Shown piece by piece: positions 7,000 to 16,312 of a stretch of 64,000 nucleotides of DNA. The translations under genes were made by a program, and so were the position numbers. The notes under the pieces are model-generated. The model did no database searches. It was not told the origin of the DNA and saw nothing but the letters and a program-made list of their open reading frames with translations. The DNA lies in assembly GCA_944325305.1 (NCBI GenBank), contig CALUZO010000008.1, forward strand, positions 1 through 64,000, in the 5' to 3' direction. The stretch's first letter is position 1, and each line of letters starts with the position of its first letter. Source of the stretch: an uncultured Rikenellaceae bacterium. GTDB taxonomy: Bacteria; Bacteroidota; Bacteroidia; Bacteroidales; Rikenellaceae.

Positions 7000-9435
7000 T
7001 TACCTGATATTCGCGATGCTTATTATGTCGGCAAAAACTCCGGCTGCAGTGACTGCAGCGCCTGCTCCGTAACCCTTGATCTGCATGGGATATTCCTTGT
7101 AGCGTTCGGTGGTAAGCGAAATTACATTGTTGCTTCCTGCGAGTTCGTAGAATGGACTTGACGGACCGACTTCGCGCAGTGCGACTTCGCCCTTACCGTG
7201 GTCGAGGGTTGCGATAAAGCGCCATCTCAGACCTTTGGCCTCGAGTTCCTTGCGCCGTTTTTCGAAATCGGCGTCCATCTCCGGGACTGTTTTCCAGAAC
7301 GATTCCAGGTCTCCTTCGAAGTATTTGTCGGGCAGGAAAAGTTTCTTCTCGACGTCGCTTTGTTCGATCTTGTATCCTGCTTCGCGGGCCAGTATGACGA
7401 GTTTGCGTATCACGTCCTTGCCACTGAGGTCGATGCGAGGGTCCGGTTCGGCATATCCCGCTTCCTGAGCCATGCGGATAGCCTTGCTGAATGAAACTTT
7501 CTCGCTCATCTCGTTGAAAATATAGTTGAGCGTTCCCGAAACAACCGCTTCGATTTTGAGTATTTTGTCGCCGCTGTTGCGCAGGTCGCTTATGGTATTG
7601 ATGATCGGCAGGCCGGCCCCTACGTTCGTTTCGAACAGGAATTTGGCACCGCTTTTACGTGCTGCATGTTTGAGCGATTCATAAATCTCGTATTCCGATG
7701 AAGCGGCTATCTTGTTGGCTGTCACAACCGAGATACTTCTCTCGAGCAGATCTTTGTATATGCTTGCAACGGATTCGCTGGCGGTGCAGTCGACGAACAC
7801 AGAGTTGAAGATATTCATCCTCAGTATCTCATCCCTGAATATTTTCGGCGATGAAACGTTTTTCGATTCGGCCAACTGTTCTTTGTATGTGGCAAGGTCG
7901 ATACCGTCTCTGTCTGTTATGAATTTTTTGGAGTTGGTTATGCCGACAACTTTTATCTGCAGGGAGTTGTCTCGCAGGAGCACCTCCTGTTGCTGGTGCA
8001 GTTGCTCGATGAGATGGCTCCCTACGAGTCCGATTCCAGCAATGAAAATATTGAGAGTTTGGTATTCTGACAGGAAAAACGAGTCGTGAAGAACGTTCAT
8101 GGATTTGCGCAGGCTGTTCTCTTCCACCACGAACGAGATGTTGGTCTCTGACGAGCCTTGAGCGCATGCGATCACGCTGATGCCGTTACGGCCGAGCGTC
8201 CCGAACAACTTGCCGGCGATGCCGGGCGTATGTTTCATGTTTTCGCCCACGATCGCTATGGTGGCCAGGCCGCTCTCTTTCTTGACTCCGTTTATTTCTC
8301 CCTGTCTGAGTTCCCTGTCGAATTCGTCGACGAGTACGCTTACGGCCAGATCGGCGTCTTTGGATTTTACTCCGATCGAAATATTGTTCTCGGATGCCGC
8401 CTGAGAGACGAAGAATACGCTGATCTGAGCCTCGGTCAGACGGTTGAAGATTCGGGAATTGACCCCTATGACGCCTACCATGCCGAGTCCCTGGACCGTT
8501 ACAAGACATGTGTCGGTAACCGACGAAATACCTTTAATGGCCTTCTGTGTGTCTTGCACTCGCTGGCGGGATATATAAGTCCCTGTGGCCGACGGATTGA
8601 AGGTGTTTTTTACTATGATAGGTATGTTCTTGTGGTATACGGGGAATATGGTCGGCGGGTATATGACCTTGGCACCGAAATTACTGAGTTCGATGGCCTC
8701 GACGTAGCTCAGACGTTCGATGACATAGGCGCTGCCAACCATTTTGGGGTCGGCGGTCATGAACCCGTCAACGTCGGTCCATATTTCGAGCACCTCTGCA
8801 CCGAGTGTGGCTGCAATGATTGAGGCCGTGTAGTCGGAACCTCCCCGGCCGAGATTCGTAATGTCGCCATTATCCGCATCGGACGAAATAAATCCGGGCA
8901 CTATGGCAACCTTTGGCATCTTGGCGAAGGTTTTCTCTATGAGTTTGTCCGTTAGGGCAAAATCGACCATGTGCTTGCCGTAGTGATAGCGCGTCTTGAT
9001 GAATTCGCGTGAATCGTACAGCTCTGCGTTGTCTATTACTCCGCTGAGTATCAGTGATGACATGCGTTCGCCATAACTGACTATGGTATCGGTTGTTTTC
9101 AGTGACAGGTCGCGTATCAGAAATACGCCCTGATATATGTTCGAAAGTTCTTCCAGAAGGGCGGAAACACCTGCTTCTATGCGAGCCTTGTCGGCTTCGC
9201 GTACGACCTCGCGCAATTGTGTGATATGTCGTTGGCGAATCACTTCCATCTCCATCTTGTAACGCGGATCTCCCTTTGCGGCAAGTTGCGCGGTCTGGAT
9301 AAGTTTATCCGTTATACCGCCTAAAGCGGATACTACAACTACTGCCTGGCCGTCGTTACCGGATACTATATCCCTGACTTTGTTCATTGCGTTCGCGGAT
9401 CCTACGGACGATCCGCCGAATTTCATAACCTTCAT
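7000..9435 (-). CDS. thrA: Bifunctional aspartate kinase / homoserine dehydrogenase I
   Basis: This fusion catalyses the first and third steps from aspartate to homoserine. Residues 1-290 are the aspartokinase, with the start MKVMKFGGSSVGSANAM and the NLGRGGSDYTASIIAA nucleotide site near residue 192. Residues about 300-455 hold two ACT regulatory domains, including LVTVQGLGMVGVIGVNSRIF. The homoserine dehydrogenase begins near residue 465 with the Rossmann motif IFIAGIGLVGSHL and continues through ETNVGAGLPIINT. The protein ends in GAGAAVTAAGVFADII near residue 800. At 811 residues it is full length. It is the first gene of the operon; allosteric threonine control is expected for the family. 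No leader peptide is evident upstream. Confidence 0.96.
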   Translation of the reverse strand: MKVMKFGGSSVGSANAMNKVRDIVSGNDGQAVVVVSALGGITDKLIQTAQLAAKGDPRYKMEMEVIRQRHITQLREVVREADKARIEAGVSALLEELSNIYQGVFLIRDLSLKTTDTIVSYGERMSSLILSGVIDNAELYDSREFIKTRYHYGKHMVDFALTDKLIEKTFAKMPKVAIVPGFISSDADNGDITNLGRGGSDYTASIIAATLGAEVLEIWTDVDGFMTADPKMVGSAYVIERLSYVEAIELSNFGAKVIYPPTIFPVYHKNIPIIVKNTFNPSATGTYISRQRVQDTQKAIKGISSVTDTCLVTVQGLGMVGVIGVNSRIFNRLTEAQISVFFVSQAASENNISIGVKSKDADLAVSVLVDEFDRELRQGEINGVKKESGLATIAIVGENMKHTPGIAGKLFGTLGRNGISVIACAQGSSETNISFVVEENSLRKSMNVLHDSFFLSEYQTLNIFIAGIGLVGSHLIEQLHQQQEVLLRDNSLQIKVVGITNSKKFITDRDGIDLATYKEQLAESKNVSSPKIFRDEILRMNIFNSVFVDCTASESVASIYKDLLERSISVVTANKIAASSEYEIYESLKHAARKSGAKFLFETNVGAGLPIINTISDLRNSGDKILKIEAVVSGTLNYIFNEMSEKVSFSKAIRMAQEAGYAEPDPRIDLSGKDVIRKLVILAREAGYKIEQSDVEKKLFLPDKYFEGDLESFWKTVPEMDADFEKRRKELEAKGLRWRFIATLDHGKGEVALREVGPSSPFYELAGSNNVISLTTERYKEYPMQIKGYGAGAAVTAAGVFADIISIANIR

Positions 9436-9556
9436 ATCTTCGAATCGGTATAATAATAGTCCGCAATTTTACGAAAAATTTAAGGAATATCCTATTCCAG
9501 GGCCAGTCACGGCGTTTAAAAAATAGTGAAGGTTGTAATAATTTCGTATCTTATGC

Positions 9557-9564
9557 TATCTTTG
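9557..9564 (+). promoter_or_regulatory. Promoter -7 element for the DUF5606 gene
   Basis: TATCTTTG matches TAnnTTTG and lies 34 nt before the ATG at 9599. A GTTG at 9532-9535, 21 nt upstream, may serve as an imperfect -33 element. Confidence 0.55.
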
Positions 9565-9598
9565 CACTCATGACAATAAAATTTTAAATTCCCAACTT

Positions 9599-10036
9599 AT
9601 GAAATTCATAGAGATACTCGCGATATCCGGCCAACCCGGACTTTACAAATATGTGGCGCAGAGCACGAACGGCCTGATCGTAGAATCATTGGCCGATGGC
9701 CGCAGGTTCAAAGCTACAGGAACATCCAAGGTTAGTGCCCTGAGCGAGATATCGATCTTCACGGAAGGCGATGACATGCCGCTCAACGAGGTTTATACAA
9801 AGATATTCGAATATACCAAAGGCGCCAGAGCGGTAGATCATAAGGCATCTCCCGATCAGCTTAGGGCATTTATGGCTGCCGCACTGCCGGAATATGACCG
9901 CGATCGTGTGCGCGTATCGGATATGAAAAAGCTATTTGCATGGTTCAATATTCTTGTCGACGCAGGGATGACCGATTTCTCGGTGAAGGAACCGGAAGAG
10001 GCCGACAAGGAACAGGCTGCTTCGACTGAAGCATAA
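9599..10036 (+). CDS. DUF5606 family protein
   Basis: The 145-residue protein begins MKFIEILAISGQPGLYKYVA, the recognisable start of DUF5606, a conserved Bacteroidota family. Residues 1-60 look like a small beta-barrel-like domain (LIVESLADGRRFKATGTSK, ALSEISIFTEGDDMPL). Residues 60-130 are helical (LNEVYTKIFEYTKG, VSDMKKLFAWFNILVDAG). The C-terminus is an acidic tail. There is no signal peptide, so it is cytoplasmic. The biochemical role is unknown. It has its own promoter at 9557. The PCMD lipoprotein gene follows after 55 nt, but I see no functional link. Confidence 0.85.
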   Translation: MKFIEILAISGQPGLYKYVAQSTNGLIVESLADGRRFKATGTSKVSALSEISIFTEGDDMPLNEVYTKIFEYTKGARAVDHKASPDQLRAFMAAALPEYDRDRVRVSDMKKLFAWFNILVDAGMTDFSVKEPEEADKEQAASTEA

Positions 10037-10091
10037 CCATATTATCGGGAGCCAATTTTTCAGAATAATTATTTTATAAATATTGAACGTT

Positions 10092-11234
10092 ATGAAAAAA
10101 CTTAACCTTTTGTTACTGCTTTGTGCTGTACTGACGCTGTCGTCGTGCGAGAAAGACGACAATACAAATTCGGAGGCCGATATAAAGTCGCTCTATTTCG
10201 CGCCTGAGGACAATGTCAAACTTATCGGCACTCCTGTCATTACAAATTCACGGATTACGTTTTTCGTTCTGCCCGGTGATGACGGATTGATGCTTGCACC
10301 GCAATTTACATTGAGTAAAGGTGCGAAAATATCTCCGGCTTCAGGAACCGAGTTGGATTTCTCCCAACCGCAGGTGTATAAAGTAACGTCGGAAGACGGC
10401 AAATGGTCGAAAGAGTACACAGTAGCCGTTTCGATGGACATGAAATTGAAATATGATTTCGAGAATTTCGAAAGTTCGAAAGGATATGATGAGTTCTATG
10501 AAAGGGCATATATCGATACCGATAAGGGTACTCAGGAGAATCTGCAGTATATCTGGGCATCGGGTAACAGTGGAATAAAGCTTATCATGAGTGGTAAACC
10601 CGCGTCGGATTACCCCACAAGCGCGGCAGAAATGATCGGCCCAACCGGCGAAACGACAACTGTCGCCCGTATGGTAACGCGTTCAACAGGACCGTTAGGC
10701 TCATTTGCAGGAATGCCGATAGCGGCAGGTAACCTTTTTATCGGCTGGTTCAATAGCAGTAAAGCCATGGGAGATGCGTTGGCCGCTACCGAATTCGGTT
10801 TCCCGGTAAACAAAAAACCGGTAGCCATCAAAGGATGGTATCGTTATGTCTCCGGGACCAAAGACTACAACGGCAATGAGGTGTATCCTGCCAATGCTCC
10901 TGATTCGTGCAGCATATACGCCGTTTTGTATAAAAGCGATGAGAACGGTACAAGACTGGACGGTTCAAGCATACTTACGTCGGACAGGGTGGTGGCCAAA
11001 GCCATATTCAAAGAACCGGCTCAGACATTGGACGGTCAGTGGAAACCGTTTGAAAATAACGAGGGCGATGGCCAGATCAATTTCGAGTATGTGACAGATA
11101 TCGACCAGGAGGCATTGGAGCAATATAAATACAACCTTGCTGTCGTATTCTCGTCGAGTTATAAAGGTGCAGAGTTCAAGGGCGCTATCGACAGCGAACT
11201 GCTGATAGACGACGTGGAAGTGATTGTTGAATGA
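10092..11234 (+). CDS. PCMD-domain surface lipoprotein
   Basis: The 380-residue product has a lipoprotein signal MKKLNLLLLLCAVLTLSSCE, with the lipidated Cys at residue 19. An N-terminal Ig-like region (residues 35-115, ending WSKEYTVAVS) is followed by a domain starting KLKYDFENF that matches the putative carbohydrate metabolism domain (PCMD) of Bacteroidota. The C-terminal part has a beta-sandwich look (INFEYVTDIDQEALEQYKYN, LLIDDVEVIVE). Such proteins are outer-membrane lipoproteins thought to bind or process glycans; no substrate can be named. The ATG at 10092 is preferred over an upstream TTG because the signal peptide starts there. It overlaps or nearly abuts the next gene. Confidence 0.82.
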   Translation: MKKLNLLLLLCAVLTLSSCEKDDNTNSEADIKSLYFAPEDNVKLIGTPVITNSRITFFVLPGDDGLMLAPQFTLSKGAKISPASGTELDFSQPQVYKVTSEDGKWSKEYTVAVSMDMKLKYDFENFESSKGYDEFYERAYIDTDKGTQENLQYIWASGNSGIKLIMSGKPASDYPTSAAEMIGPTGETTTVARMVTRSTGPLGSFAGMPIAAGNLFIGWFNSSKAMGDALAATEFGFPVNKKPVAIKGWYRYVSGTKDYNGNEVYPANAPDSCSIYAVLYKSDENGTRLDGSSILTSDRVVAKAIFKEPAQTLDGQWKPFENNEGDGQINFEYVTDIDQEALEQYKYNLAVVFSSSYKGAEFKGAIDSELLIDDVEVIVE

Positions 11235-11251
11235 TCAAGGATAAATATACG

Positions 11252-12001
11252 ATGAGAAAGATATTGTTGGGGTTCTGTCTGTCGACACTGATTTCCGTAG
11301 TGCCTGTGTCAGGTCAGGATTATTCTTACCGTCTCAAGGCGGGTTTCAATATCGGCGGAACTTCACCACTTCCCATCCCCTCCGAAGTCAAGGAGATAAA
11401 AAAATATTCGCCTACGCTTGCGTTCGCTCTTGGCGGAGAGATCACAAGGAACCTGAACGATAGATGGGGAATCATGACCGGTTTGAGATTCGAAACCAAG
11501 GGCATGACCACTAACGCGAAAGTGGAAAACTACAAAATTACTCTCGATGTCAGCGAAGGAGACAATACCGGACATGTCAAGGGTTACTTCACCGGCGACG
11601 TGAAGACCAAAGTCCGTAATGAATACCTGACAATCCCGGTGGCGGCCGTTTACAATATTTCGCCTGCATTCGAGATCAACGGAGGCCTTTATATGTCTAT
11701 GAGGCTTAACGGGGAATTTTCGGGTAAGGCGTATGACAGCGGCGAAGGAGCATATATTCGCGATAACGACCCGACAGGCGAAAAAATAGGTATCACTTCT
11801 GCAACCTATGATTTCTCGAGGGATCTGCGCAAGATGGATTTCGGATTCCAACTCGGTACGCATTGGAATGCTTACAGACAGTTTTCGTTATATGCCGATT
11901 TTACGATGTCTTTCAATTCGATTTTCCCGAAAGATTATGATAGTATAAGTTTCGGAATGTATAACATATATCTGAATCTGGGATTTGCATATAATTTTTA
12001 G
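11252..12001 (+). CDS. Outer-membrane beta-barrel protein (PorT-like)
   Basis: The 249-residue protein has a signal peptide (MRKILLGFCLSTLISVVPVSG) and then alternating amphipathic strands such as YRLKAGFNIGG, TLAFALGGEI, GIMTGLRFETKG and YLTIPVAAVYNI. It ends in FAYNF, a terminal aromatic typical of outer-membrane barrels. It resembles small PorT/outer-membrane-beta-barrel proteins of Bacteroidota. An in-frame ATG at 11231 overlaps the stop of the PCMD gene (ATGA) and would add MIKDKYT; the 11252 start gives a cleaner signal peptide. It is probably co-transcribed with the PCMD lipoprotein, as a barrel-lipoprotein pair at the cell surface. Confidence 0.8.
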   Translation: MRKILLGFCLSTLISVVPVSGQDYSYRLKAGFNIGGTSPLPIPSEVKEIKKYSPTLAFALGGEITRNLNDRWGIMTGLRFETKGMTTNAKVENYKITLDVSEGDNTGHVKGYFTGDVKTKVRNEYLTIPVAAVYNISPAFEINGGLYMSMRLNGEFSGKAYDSGEGAYIRDNDPTGEKIGITSATYDFSRDLRKMDFGFQLGTHWNAYRQFSLYADFTMSFNSIFPKDYDSISFGMYNIYLNLGFAYNF

Positions 12002-12105
12002 GAACCTCGGCTTGTTATGAGCATAGCTGTCCGAGACATGCTGTTCTCTATACGGTTTGTTCCCATGTGCTCCCGGACCATTCTGTGGCAGATGTATGTA
12101 ATTCT

Positions 12106-12135
12106 AAAAAGCCCCTGAAAAACAGGGGCTTTTTT
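12106..12135 (+). terminator. Intrinsic terminator after the beta-barrel gene
   Basis: AAAAAGCCCCTG, a 5-nt A loop, then CAGGGGC followed by six T form a strong hairpin about 105 nt after the stop codon. Confidence 0.9.
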
Positions 12136-12138
12136 AAT

Positions 12139-12812
12139 GTCGCTTCCCGGCGTAATGCAGCTCAGCGCCTTCTTTAGCACTATTATGTCGATTTATGATA
12201 TGACCGTTAGATTGTTACGTGCAGTAATCCTCTGTGTGGACACAAGTAACATATTGCGATTTTTAATGGAGTAAGTCTTTTTAAAAATGGGTAGGGCAGA
12301 GTAGTTTGAGATGTTGGAGATACCTGACTTTGAATATGTTGAATCTGAACGTCATAATTGTTTGTTATGTAATGAGGTTTTACATAGGGTAATTATTGGA
12401 ATGGATTCGAATGTCTCATTTTTGCCTGCTATATTTTTTTGCTGATATGGATGATTGGTGTTATCATAACTACATGCAAGCTCATAATGGGATATTTGTT
12501 TCATCATCTCGATGATCTTTTCGTCACTTTTGACAAAAAGTGACAACTTATGTCTTGCAGGTAATATTGCGGTCAGTCTATTCTCTCTATTCTGCCTCGC
12601 GATTTCTTTTATTTGTGTTGTTTACGTGTCTTCTAAATTTATATCTTCTCTTGCGAGGATGCGGTTGCATGTAACTGCTCGTGTCGGTTTCACTGTAAAT
12701 GCTTCTCCGAAACAGGCGATATCGTTTCTCTTTTCACGCACATAGAGGAGAGTTTTTTGTGACAGTTTTGTGTGTCCGTTTTTATTGAAAGGCGGTTGCG
12801 TTCTAATTTTTT
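12139..12812. other. A+T-rich intergenic region
   Basis: About 670 nt hold no convincing gene. Three short frames exist here, but none has a family signature or a clear start. A 9-bp inverted repeat (GTCACTTTT / AAAAGTGAC, 12523-12544, 4-nt loop) is the only structure I see. Composition is visibly more A+T-rich than the neighbouring genes. Confidence 0.6.
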
Positions 12813-13601
12813 TCAATTTTTCGGGTGATCTCTGTCGCTTCTTTTATCGCTCTCTTTATTCCAATGGGTCTGGAACAGTGATGTGATGTAGACGGTGAAT
12901 ATCGGGAACATCATCATGCCTGATGCCGCAAGAACAACGGCCAGTATTTTTCCGGTGGCTGTAATAGGAATAATATTAGAGCCTACGGTCGTTACGTTCA
13001 TAAATGCCCATGAGAGAGAGTCGCCGAATGATGTCAGCATAGGGTTGATTGCGTGTTCGAGCGAGTAGAGAACCAGACTCGATAAATATGTGAGAGACAG
13101 AATGATAAGACCATAAGACACCATAAGGCTTGTGACGCGATTCTGTGTTATCCAATCGATTATTAAGACCAATCCGTACCCGCCACGTATAAACGGCATT
13201 ATCCTTAACATATATTCCGCTTCGGTAGATAGTGTGATTTGCAATGCCTCCAGTATCTGGAGATAGGGGATTGAAACCAACAGGAATATAAAGTTCAAGG
13301 CAATAAATCTCAATTTATGCTCGCTGAAAAAGAACCGGATAAAAAAATCGAGAAGGAAAACGATGCAGACCCAGAATTGTAACTGAATGTAACGTTGATG
13401 GTATATTTGCTCCGAATTGTGAAATGCTTCCACTGACAGTCCCGAAATCACTAATATACACCCGATTATAACGAGCCAGTTGAAAATATTTATTATATCG
13501 TTACGCAGTTTCGGCCGGGACGGCTTCCTTCCCGAAGCGATCGAAGTGTTTTTGGAAACGTTGGCTTGTACTGAGGATGTAGTATTGCGACTTGTATCCA
13601 T
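12813..13601 (-). CDS. Ion-channel protein, K+ channel-like with TTVGSN filter
   Basis: The 262-residue protein has a Ser/Thr- and Lys/Arg-rich N-terminus (about 35 residues) and then about five to six membrane segments (for example IFNWLVIIGCILVISGLSV, FWVCIVFLLDFFIRFFF, FIALNFIFLLVSIPYL, LMVSYGLIILSLTYLSSLVL). A pore loop, SWAFMNVTTVGSNIIPITATGK, and a last helix, ILAVVLAASGMMMFPIFTVY, follow. This layout is that of voltage-gated-like ion-transport channels. The selectivity filter reads TTVGSN in place of the usual TVGYG. The start at 13601 (MDTSRN) is chosen; an extension upstream to 13709 is possible but not protein-like. Ion specificity is uncertain. Confidence 0.75.
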   Translation of the reverse strand: MDTSRNTTSSVQANVSKNTSIASGRKPSRPKLRNDIINIFNWLVIIGCILVISGLSVEAFHNSEQIYHQRYIQLQFWVCIVFLLDFFIRFFFSEHKLRFIALNFIFLLVSIPYLQILEALQITLSTEAEYMLRIMPFIRGGYGLVLIIDWITQNRVTSLMVSYGLIILSLTYLSSLVLYSLEHAINPMLTSFGDSLSWAFMNVTTVGSNIIPITATGKILAVVLAASGMMMFPIFTVYITSLFQTHWNKESDKRSDRDHPKN

Positions 13602-13748
13602 ACCAGAGGAATTTCGTTTGATTTGTAGATGTCGGTGCAACAAACATGCCCTTATGGGATGTTTGTCATGTAAAATGAGTGGCAGGGAAGGGTTTGTGTA
13701 GAGATGCAATTAAAACAGTGATATTACCGCAAGGAGAACGGATTAAAA

Positions 13749-13786
13749 CAAAAACAAGAAGCCATCCGGATGGCTTCTTGTTTTTG
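13749..13786. terminator. Perfect palindromic terminator
   Basis: A 38-nt perfect palindrome has arms 13749-13767 and 13768-13786; the left arm is CAAAAACAAGAAGCCATCC. It lies about 30 nt past the stop of the minus-strand glycoside-hydrolase-like gene and has U-rich ends on both strands. Confidence 0.88.
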
Positions 13787-13818
13787 TGGAGTAGATTATT
13801 TGCTCTTGCTGACGATAA

Positions 13819-15549
13819 TCAGATTTTTATATCCGATGGTAGTTCGGAAAGTATTTTTTCTTTGTATCGTAGAGCTGTTTTTGCGTCTTTGAGCCAGTTC
13901 CACTGACCTATTGGGAAGGTGTCTTTCATGGATTCCATTTCTGCGGTTACGGTGTCTATCATTTTAAGTGCGGATATGATTTGGGCTTCCAATCCTTCGT
14001 ATCTGTACGAGGCACCCCGGCCGTATACACGCGAACCGAAATAGGCCGTTGCGACAGCCTCGTGAAGTTTGGCGGTCAGGTATGTCCTTCTGAAAAGGCG
14101 ATACAACTCTTTGTAATCAGTGTCGTTCAAGAATGCCTGGGCGTGTTCTATGTTCGACAGGGCCTCCAGAGCCAAATGGCTTCCATGCTGTTTTTCGGTT
14201 ATGATGTAACTGAGGTAGGTGCTGTCCATTTTTTCGACAGGTTCGACCCAATGCCGATCCAGGACGTATTTAACTTCGGTTGCCATGAGGGAGTTCTGGG
14301 TTTTGAATTTTGCCGGAGCGATGTGGTCGATAACATCTTTCCAGTAATGGAACTGCATGTTAACGCCGTGTTCGACAAAGACGACTGGGGGATCGAGCCA
14401 TTTGCCCGATACTTGGCGACTGTAACTCGAAGCGTAAGAATCGTAATTGATGGCAGAATGGTTTGCCGTGTTCGTGCCGAGTGTGTAAAGAGACGAGGAG
14501 ACTATGTCGTATGCCTTTTTGAAAGCATTTTTTAATGGCGTAAGGGCCTCGGCTCCGTAACGGGCCGTGATAAATTCTTCGTATATTTCGTCTGGTGTGA
14601 TTTCCGGATTCTCCGTAGTACGTTTCAGGGCATATAACAGTATTTCGTTAGCAGTGCCTATCAATTTTGTTGTGCCATATCTGTCGGTGCGGGCCACGTA
14701 GCCGACTACGTTGGGGCGTTTCAGAAAATTTTTCCATCGTTTCATGACATATTCGGGCCATGTGTTGGCGATAACTCCCTGGCCGTTGTATTCATTGCCC
14801 GTATCGAATTCTACTATTGTAGGTCTGTCTATGCTTCCGATAAATGCATTGTCCGGATGAGTCAGAAAGAAATCGTGCGGTGTTTCCTTCATCATCAGTA
14901 CGACATTTTTGTTTTTGATATGGTTGATGCATCCTATGGTGTTGGCGTATTCGTCCTCGGTATAGGCAAATGTACGGATGTAGAGTTTCTTTTTTCGTTC
15001 TTCTATGACTACCTCGGCAATGGCATTGACCACTGACGCTAATTTTTCTTCATTCGTGAGCATGCGTTCCGAATATTGTTTTTCGGCGTATGCTCCGGTT
15101 TCTATAAATGTGAGTATCAGACCGTCGACATCGGGAATCAGATCGAGCATCTCTCTGTAATCCTGCTTGTACCACTCCCAGAAAAGCGGATCGTCCAGAT
15201 TGAGAGTGCCGTTTGGACCTGTCTTGAACTGATCCGGATAGTAACTCAGGTCGTAGAAACTATGGTCCCAGACCAACACCTCTTTGATCCCTTCACGGTG
15301 GGCCAATCCTGTCAGTTCGTTTACTTGTTTGCGTACGGCATCTTTCCTTATATCCTTGAGGTTGTGTATTATATGATGTGATAGCTGGAGATGGTTGATG
15401 TTGTAGTTTCCTGCAGCTTTGATAGTCGTTACTGCATTCTCCATGTCATCCGACAGGATGATCCAGCCTCTTATTTGTGTGTCGTTTTCCTTGCAGGCCA
15501 CAAAAAAAACAGTCACTAAAAGGATTAAGGCTTTTGTCAGTATCTTCAT
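13819..15549 (-). CDS. Glycoside-hydrolase-like lipoprotein (possible alpha-glucuronidase-type fold)
   Basis: The 576-residue protein has a lipoprotein signal (MKILTKALILLVTVFFVACK, Cys 19). The following region looks like a TIM barrel: repeated strand-helix units include INHLQLSHHII, KEVLVWDHSFYDLSYYP, VDGLILTFIETGAY and VVGYVARTDRYG. The segment FDTGNEYNGQGVIANTWPEY near residue 250 resembles the E-Y-x-G-Q motif of GH67-type alpha-glucuronidases. I cannot identify catalytic residues with certainty. The C-terminal 200 residues are helical. It is a probable periplasmic or surface enzyme acting on a glycan; the substrate is unknown. No SusC/D pair is nearby. It is a single gene with its own terminator. 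Confidence 0.6.
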   Translation of the reverse strand: MKILTKALILLVTVFFVACKENDTQIRGWIILSDDMENAVTTIKAAGNYNINHLQLSHHIIHNLKDIRKDAVRKQVNELTGLAHREGIKEVLVWDHSFYDLSYYPDQFKTGPNGTLNLDDPLFWEWYKQDYREMLDLIPDVDGLILTFIETGAYAEKQYSERMLTNEEKLASVVNAIAEVVIEERKKKLYIRTFAYTEDEYANTIGCINHIKNKNVVLMMKETPHDFFLTHPDNAFIGSIDRPTIVEFDTGNEYNGQGVIANTWPEYVMKRWKNFLKRPNVVGYVARTDRYGTTKLIGTANEILLYALKRTTENPEITPDEIYEEFITARYGAEALTPLKNAFKKAYDIVSSSLYTLGTNTANHSAINYDSYASSYSRQVSGKWLDPPVVFVEHGVNMQFHYWKDVIDHIAPAKFKTQNSLMATEVKYVLDRHWVEPVEKMDSTYLSYIITEKQHGSHLALEALSNIEHAQAFLNDTDYKELYRLFRRTYLTAKLHEAVATAYFGSRVYGRGASYRYEGLEAQIISALKMIDTVTAEMESMKDTFPIGQWNWLKDAKTALRYKEKILSELPSDIKI

Positions 15550-15823
15550 AAATTACTTTTTTATTATGTGTTATGAAGTTGTTTGGGTATTCTATATGGG
15601 ATTCTGCACATGGTGCCATGACGCTGCTTTGCATCGACAATGGTTTGCTTGTCAATAACTCAATATGTTGGCGAGTATCGTAATTGTTACAAATATATAA
15701 TTAATTTCCGATAAGTGCATAATGGAGATATGTATCCTGTTTATTGATAGTCTGTTATATGCATGTGGCTTTGTATGCATAGATATTTTTATGCTGGTAT
15801 AATGAAAACAAATGGGAATATCT
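15550..15823. other. A+T-rich upstream region with repeated TATGCAT
   Basis: This stretch lies between the divergent glycoside-hydrolase-like gene and the pilus promoter. It contains TATGCAT twice, 16 nt apart (15758-15764 and 15774-15780), ending 44 nt before the -33 element of the pilus promoter. The spacing suggests a possible regulator site on one helical face. I see no gene and no long inverted repeat of the kind that bounds an invertible promoter. Confidence 0.35.
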
Positions 15824-15853
15824 TTTGTTATAAGGATATATTTATTATCTTTG
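15824..15853 (+). promoter_or_regulatory. Promoter for the pilus leader and operon
   Basis: TTTG at 15824-15827 and TATCTTTG at 15846-15853 are separated by 18 nt. This is a good match to the Bacteroidota -33/-7 arrangement (TTTG, TAnnTTTG). Transcription would start near 15860 and run into the small ORF at 15887, through the CA repeat and into the pilus genes. No comparable match lies between the CA repeat and the first pilus gene. Confidence 0.65.
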
Positions 15854-15886
15854 TTTCATAAGAAATTAGATAATATCTAGCTGATT

Positions 15887-16132
<246 letters not shown>

Positions 16133-16312
16133 TAGTCAATCGGTTATTAGATTGTTTTTTACTCTTCGCTTTATGTCTGTCTGCGAAGGGCATCGGTGTA
16201 TTGTCGTCATCCATCGTTTATTCGAAAAAAAATTAATCGTTGAAGTTGTCGATATGAAGAAATGGACTCCATTTTCCTTATATCGGTGCAATTATTGTAA
16301 TGTGAAATAGAC

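Noticed and set aside
12352..12816. Short frames of 60-77 residues in the A+T-rich gap
   Set aside because: They overlap each other on opposite strands, show no family signature, no ribosome-binding site and poor codon use.
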